Source: Firmicutes bacterium UBA1065
GTDB taxonomy: Bacteria > Bacillota > Clostridia > Tissierellales > Sedimentibacteraceae
Assembly (NCBI GenBank): GCA_002316225.1
Contig: DCDC01000036.1
Coordinates: 1-8,313 of the forward strand
Direction of reading: 5' to 3'
DNA length: 8,313 nucleotides
The notes below the pieces were generated by a model. The model ran no database searches. It was not told the origin of the DNA and saw only the letters and a list, made by a program, of their open reading frames with translations. The stretch's first letter is position 1. Every line of letters begins with the position of its first letter. Both the position numbers and the translations under genes were made by a program. Positions 4,451 to 8,313 of this stretch are shown piece after piece.

Positions 4451-6253
4451 ATGAAAGAATCAGACTATAAAATCATAAGAAGAATGGCTGAGGGTTACAT
4501 AAAATTTTTTCTGATATCTGCTGCAGCTACCGTGATAAGGGTTGCTGCAGGTTTTGCCGTGCCTCAGGTCATAAGGTTTGCCGTGGACCATGTCATAGAT
4601 GACCTTCCTTTAAACTATTCTAAACATATTATCTCTGTGGTGGATGCCATGGGGGGTATGGACTTTTTGAAAGAAAACCTGTGGATTTTTGCCCTCTTGA
4701 TTTTGATCCTGGCCCTCATAACAGGCGTAAGCGATTATACGGGAAGATTAACCCTTGCAAAGGGGACGGAGGGGACTATAAAAACTCTAAGAGATAAGTT
4801 GTTTGAGCACATACAAAAATTACCCTACAGCTGGCATATAAAAAACCAAACGGGAGACATAATACAAAGGTCAACTTCTGACGTGGAAGTGGTCCGCAAC
4901 TTTATCAGCACCCAATCAGTTGAAATGTTCAGGGTTATCATATTGGTAATAATATCCCTGACTTTAATGTTTTCCATGAACTTTCAACTTACTCTTGCCG
5001 TATTGATATTCATACCCGTGGTTCTTTTGTATTCCACGATTTTCTACGGTATCCTGGCAAAAAAATTCTTAGTTGCCGACGAAGCTGAAGGCCAGCTTTT
5101 TACCACAATCCAGGAAAACTTGACAGGGGTCAGGGTAGTAAGGGCTTTTGGAAGAGAAAGGCATGAAATTGAAAAGTTTTCCGAAAGGAATAATACATTT
5201 TCCGACCTGTGGGTTAAACTTGGTTATCAGTTGGGCTATTACTGGGGTATCGGAGACCTGGTTACGGGAGTCCTTCTTATGGTAATTGTTGCTTACGGCA
5301 GCTACTATACCGTAAACAAGGTGATTACCTTGGGAGAATTCCTGGCTTTTGCTTCCTATGCCGCCATGATCGGGTGGCCCCTTCGAAGTTTCGGAAGAAT
5401 TTTATCGGAGCTCAGCAAGGCCAAAGTTTCATTAAAAAGAATCTGTGAAATTATAAAGGAGCCTGTCGAGGTGGACAGTCCCGGTTCGGTGACTCCGGAT
5501 ATATTCAAGGATATTGAGTTCAGGAATGTTTCGTTTAAATATGAAGGAGACAATTGGGTTTTGAAAAATGTCTCTTTTAAAATAAAGGCAGGATCCACCT
5601 TCGCCATATTAGGGGGTACGGGATCCGGCAAAACAACCCTCATGTATCTTTTGAACCGCCTCTATGATTTGCCTGATAACATGGGTACCATTACCATAGG
5701 GGGAGTAGATATTAAGAATATAAAAAGGAACCACCTGAGAAGAAATATAGGAATGGTCCTCCAGGAACCCTTTTTGTTCTCCCGCACCATTAAGGAAAAT
5801 ATAGCAATTGCAAATCCGGATACCCCCATGGACGAAATCAGGGAAGCTGCATCAACAGCTCGTGTTGATGATGCCATAGATGAATTTTCCAAGGGTTATG
5901 ATACCCTTGTGGGAGAAAGAGGAGTAACCTTGTCCGGAGGGCAAAAACAACGGGTTGCAATAGCCCGGATGCTGTTACAAAAAACCCCGGTCATGGTATT
6001 CGATGATTCCCTGTCGGCGGTTGATGCCGATACGGATGCCAAAATCCGGTCTTCCCTCAAAAAACGAAAGGGCAGGGCAACCATTATAATAATATCCCAC
6101 CGCATAACAACCTTGATGGAAGCCGATGAAATATTGGTTTTAGACAAGGGCCGGGTATCAGATATTGGAACCCACGAGGAATTAATAAAGAGGGATGGGA
6201 TCTATAAAGACATATATAATGTTCAAATGAACCTGGCGGAGGATGTGGAATGA
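4451..6253 (+). CDS. ABC exporter half-transporter with degenerate Walker B
   Basis: This 600-residue protein is a membrane-domain plus ATPase-domain half-exporter. About six membrane segments lie in residues 15-315, and the nucleotide-binding domain runs from about 355 to 590. Its motifs are Walker A G-G-T-G-S-G-K-T (388-395), Q-loop Gln438, an intact signature L-S-G-G-Q (494-498), Walker B V-M-V-F-D-D (514-519) and His550. The catalytic glutamate after Walker B is Asp519, the mark of the degenerate site in heterodimeric exporters such as TM287/288 and BmrCD. The gene overlaps the next by ATGA, so the two proteins are almost certainly made as a pair. AAGAGG (4440-4445) is its ribosome binding site, 5 bases before ATG. 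The substrate is unknown; relatives export drugs, lipids or peptides. A promoter lies just upstream, so the pair is not strictly part of the apbE operon. Confidence 0.93.
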   Translation: MKESDYKIIRRMAEGYIKFFLISAAATVIRVAAGFAVPQVIRFAVDHVIDDLPLNYSKHIISVVDAMGGMDFLKENLWIFALLILILALITGVSDYTGRLTLAKGTEGTIKTLRDKLFEHIQKLPYSWHIKNQTGDIIQRSTSDVEVVRNFISTQSVEMFRVIILVIISLTLMFSMNFQLTLAVLIFIPVVLLYSTIFYGILAKKFLVADEAEGQLFTTIQENLTGVRVVRAFGRERHEIEKFSERNNTFSDLWVKLGYQLGYYWGIGDLVTGVLLMVIVAYGSYYTVNKVITLGEFLAFASYAAMIGWPLRSFGRILSELSKAKVSLKRICEIIKEPVEVDSPGSVTPDIFKDIEFRNVSFKYEGDNWVLKNVSFKIKAGSTFAILGGTGSGKTTLMYLLNRLYDLPDNMGTITIGGVDIKNIKRNHLRRNIGMVLQEPFLFSRTIKENIAIANPDTPMDEIREAASTARVDDAIDEFSKGYDTLVGERGVTLSGGQKQRVAIARMLLQKTPVMVFDDSLSAVDADTDAKIRSSLKKRKGRATIIIISHRITTLMEADEILVLDKGRVSDIGTHEELIKRDGIYKDIYNVQMNLAEDVE

Positions 6254-8073
6254 ATTATTACGAAGAAGAAGGCTACAGCTCCTTTAATATAAGGCCCTGG
6301 TTAAAATTAAAAAGGTTTTTCAAGCCCTACACGGGAAAACTGATAGGCTTGACCATCATGATGTTTATTACTGCCCTCATGGATTTATCCATTCCCTTGT
6401 TTCAAAAATATGCGGTGGATAACTTTATTGCCAAATCTAGTCTGGAAGGCTTGAAAGTTTTCGTTGGTGCTTATGGGGCAGTTTTAATAACCATGGCCCT
6501 GGCCGTCACCATTTTTATAAGACTGGCCATAGTGGTTGAAATGCACATAGGAATGGATTTAAGGAAGGAAATATTTGAACATCTTCAGAACCTTTCCTTA
6601 TCCTATTACAACACCACTCCCGTGGGCTACATATTGGCAAGAACCTTAAGCGATACCAATAAAATAGGAAGCATGATAGCATGGGGTTTGGTGGATGTTT
6701 TCTGGTCTCTAGCCTATGTGACGGGGGCCTTTGTTGCAATGTTAATGCTAAATGTAAGGCTTACCCTGATTGTGGGTTTGGTAGTACCCATAATGGCAGT
6801 TATAACGGTTTATTTTCAAAACAAGATTCTGCTTACCAGCAGAGAGATGAGAAAGGTTAACTCCAAAATGACCGGAGCCTTCAATGAAGGAATAACGGGG
6901 GCCAAAACTTCCAAGACCCTGGTGATAGAGGATAAAAACCTCTTGGAATTCAAGGATATCAGCAAAGCCCTGGAGGGGTCGGCCGTCAATCTGGCAAGGC
7001 TGAACGCCTTATATATTCCCATAATAGTATTTTTCGGCTCTGTTTTAACAGCCCTGGTTTTGGCAAGAGGGGGTATATTGGCTATGGATGGTATTATTCA
7101 GATAGGGACCCTATCGGCCTTTCTTTCTTATGCCGTGAACATATTTGAACCGGTGCAGCAGTTGGCCCGGACCTTTGCCGAAATCATATCCCTCCAGGCC
7201 AATATTGAAAGGGTAACAGATTTACTGGAGAAGGAGCCCTTGATAAAAGACAGGGAGGATGTAATAGAGGTTTATGGGGACAATATTAACCCCAAAAGAG
7301 AAAATTGGGAAGAAATCAAGGGAGAAATCGAGTTTAAAAATGTAACCTTCAAGTATCCCGACGGAGATGAAGAAGTTTTAAAAAACTTCAACCTCTATAT
7401 ACCCGCAGGCACCAATGTTGCCATTGTGGGGGAAACGGGAGCCGGCAAGAGCACCCTTGTAAACCTGGCATGCAGGTTTTACGAACCTACGGAAGGGCAA
7501 ATCCTGATAGACGGCAAGGATTACAGGGAAAGGTCCCAGCTTTGGCTTCATTCCAATATAGGGTATGTTCTTCAAACCCCTCATTTGTTTTCCGGTACGA
7601 TCAAAGACAATATAAGGTACGGTAATTTGGTTGCCTCGGATGAAGATATAATGGAAGCTGCAAGAATAGTTTCTCTCGATACCATAATCAATAAATTTGA
7701 AAAAGGTTACGACACCCATGTGGGCGAGGGGGGAGACAGGCTATCTACCGGGGAGAAACAGCTAATTTCAATAGCAAGGGCAATACTGGCCAATCCTAAA
7801 ATATTTGTTCTGGATGAAGCCACATCTTCGGTGGACACCCATACGGAAAAACTCATTCAAAAAGGAATCGAGTACCTCCTGAAGGGGAGGACATCCTTTA
7901 TTATAGCCCACAGGCTTTCTACAATTAAAAAGGCCGATATTATTTTGGTTGTTGATGACGGTAAAATAATTGAAAGAGGGACCCACAAGGAGCTTATAGC
8001 CAAGAAAGGCCATTACTACAATTTATATACTAAGCAATTTGAAGAAGAAAAAACCCTTGAAGTTCTTAAATAA
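6250..8073 (+). CDS. ABC exporter half-transporter, catalytic partner
   Basis: This is the 607-residue second half of the exporter. About six membrane segments lie within residues 30-310, and the ATPase domain runs from about 358 to 590. Walker A is G-E-T-G-A-G-K-S (394-401), Q-loop Gln442, Walker B ends in Asp522-Glu523 with the catalytic glutamate present, and the switch histidine is His554. The signature is degenerate, L-S-T-G-E (498-502) in place of L-S-G-G-Q. In the heterodimer its Walker motifs meet the intact signature of the first half to make the active ATP site, while its own weak signature faces the Asp519 site of the partner. A linker of roughly 30 residues (about 333-358), acidic and charged, precedes the ATPase domain. 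The start ATG 6250 overlaps the upstream stop as ATGA, and GGAGG (6238-6242) lies within the upstream gene. The substrate is unknown. Confidence 0.93.
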   Translation: MNYYEEEGYSSFNIRPWLKLKRFFKPYTGKLIGLTIMMFITALMDLSIPLFQKYAVDNFIAKSSLEGLKVFVGAYGAVLITMALAVTIFIRLAIVVEMHIGMDLRKEIFEHLQNLSLSYYNTTPVGYILARTLSDTNKIGSMIAWGLVDVFWSLAYVTGAFVAMLMLNVRLTLIVGLVVPIMAVITVYFQNKILLTSREMRKVNSKMTGAFNEGITGAKTSKTLVIEDKNLLEFKDISKALEGSAVNLARLNALYIPIIVFFGSVLTALVLARGGILAMDGIIQIGTLSAFLSYAVNIFEPVQQLARTFAEIISLQANIERVTDLLEKEPLIKDREDVIEVYGDNINPKRENWEEIKGEIEFKNVTFKYPDGDEEVLKNFNLYIPAGTNVAIVGETGAGKSTLVNLACRFYEPTEGQILIDGKDYRERSQLWLHSNIGYVLQTPHLFSGTIKDNIRYGNLVASDEDIMEAARIVSLDTIINKFEKGYDTHVGEGGDRLSTGEKQLISIARAILANPKIFVLDEATSSVDTHTEKLIQKGIEYLLKGRTSFIIAHRLSTIKKADIILVVDDGKIIERGTHKELIAKKGHYYNLYTKQFEEEKTLEVLK

Positions 8074-8098
8074 GCTTTTTGGTAACATTTCTTTATAT

Positions 8099-8111
8099 GA
8101 CAAGTATTGTC
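8099..8111. promoter_or_regulatory. inverted repeat GACAA-GTA-TTGTC
   Basis: This perfect 5-3-5 palindrome lies 26 bases after the second ABC gene. It has no T run, so it is not a terminator. It shares the form GACA-N5-TGTC with the palindrome at 778-790. It could be a protein site upstream of the SRP RNA promoter, but its role is unknown. Confidence 0.25.
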
Positions 8112-8156
8112 CGCGAATAGCAGGTATATCCTCACTTTTATAGACAAATTATTACA

Positions 8157-8185
8157 TTGACACATATTTTTAATTGTGTTATCAT
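8157..8185 (+). promoter_or_regulatory. promoter of the SRP RNA gene
   Basis: A consensus TTGACA (8157-8162), a 17-base spacer and TATCAT (8180-8185) with TG at 8177-8178 make an extended -10 promoter. It predicts a start at about 8191-8192, exactly where the RNA similarity begins. Confidence 0.85.
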
Positions 8186-8190
8186 TTTAA

Positions 8191-8313
8191 TGCTGTGCTA
8201 CACGGGGAGGTAGCGGTGCCCTGTTACTTGCAATCCGCTAAAGCAAGGTGGAATTCCCTGCCCTAGGCTTACATTGTGAGGTTTGCCTTCGGCAAGTGGT
8301 GTTGATAACTCGG
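8191..8313 (+). ncRNA. ffs: SRP RNA, large bacterial type (5' part, runs off the window)
   Basis: The RNA scaffold of the signal recognition particle delivers ribosomes making membrane and exported proteins to the membrane. The segment 8203-8222 (CGGGGAGGTAGCGGTGCCCT) and the following CAATCCGCTA (8231-8240) and GAATTCCCTGCCC (8251-8263) match the conserved 5' Alu-domain region of Bacillus/Clostridium large SRP RNAs, as I recall the family. GGTAGCGG and CCGCTA can pair. These RNAs are about 265-270 bases long, so roughly the first 45% is present and the S domain that binds Ffh lies outside the window. The Alu-type 5' domain is itself evidence for a Gram-positive host. Identification is from motif recognition, not a covariance search. 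Confidence 0.9.

Noticed and set aside
7378..7719. Minus-strand open frame of 113 codons inside the second ABC gene
   Set aside because: It overlaps the conserved ATPase domain encoded on the plus strand and has no recognisable domain or ribosome binding site.
8074..8111. Terminator after the second ABC gene
   Set aside because: CTTAAATAAG near the stop cannot form a stable loop, and the GACAA/TTGTC hairpin at 8099-8111 lacks a T run, so no intrinsic terminator can be supported.

Overview
The window comes from an AT-rich genome with strong Shine-Dalgarno sites, lipobox-type lipoproteins and a Bacillus/Clostridium-type large SRP RNA. Together these point to a low-GC Gram-positive, most likely an anaerobic member of the Clostridia. 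No genus can be named from the sequence alone. I see no insertion sequence, CRISPR array, tRNA or phage gene.

Layout. A repeat-rich, gene-free end (1-169) lies downstream of a minus-strand HD-domain phosphohydrolase gene (170-733). A 291-base divergent spacer carries promoters for that gene and for a plus-strand IclR-family regulator (1025-1789). After a 361-base spacer with a strong promoter and a long, repeat-rich untranslated leader comes a lipoprotein (2151-3254) built from two copies of one domain. A rho-independent terminator then precedes a lipoprotein ApbE, FAD:protein FMN transferase (3312-4364, TTG start). A second terminator overlaps a new promoter that drives two translationally coupled half-ABC exporters (4451-6253 and 6250-8073). 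The window closes with a textbook promoter and the first ~120 bases of the SRP RNA gene (from about 8191, running off the end).

How the genes fit together. The lipoprotein and ApbE look like a substrate and enzyme pair. Each lipoprotein domain ends in D-L-V-S-S-V-T, which keeps the D-x-x-S-x-x-T spacing of the ApbE flavinylation motif but replaces the usual S-G-A-T core. If both threonines carry FMN, the product is a two-flavin, membrane-anchored redox protein similar in architecture to Listeria PplA, whose partner FmnB is an ApbE-family enzyme. The intergenic terminator would give much more lipoprotein than modifying enzyme. The IclR regulator is the natural candidate for local control: its promoter and the lipoprotein promoter share the same extended -10 sequence, but no binding site is proven. 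The ABC pair has the asymmetric ATP sites of heterodimeric exporters (one degenerate, one consensus) and its own promoter, so a functional link to the flavoprotein is only positional.
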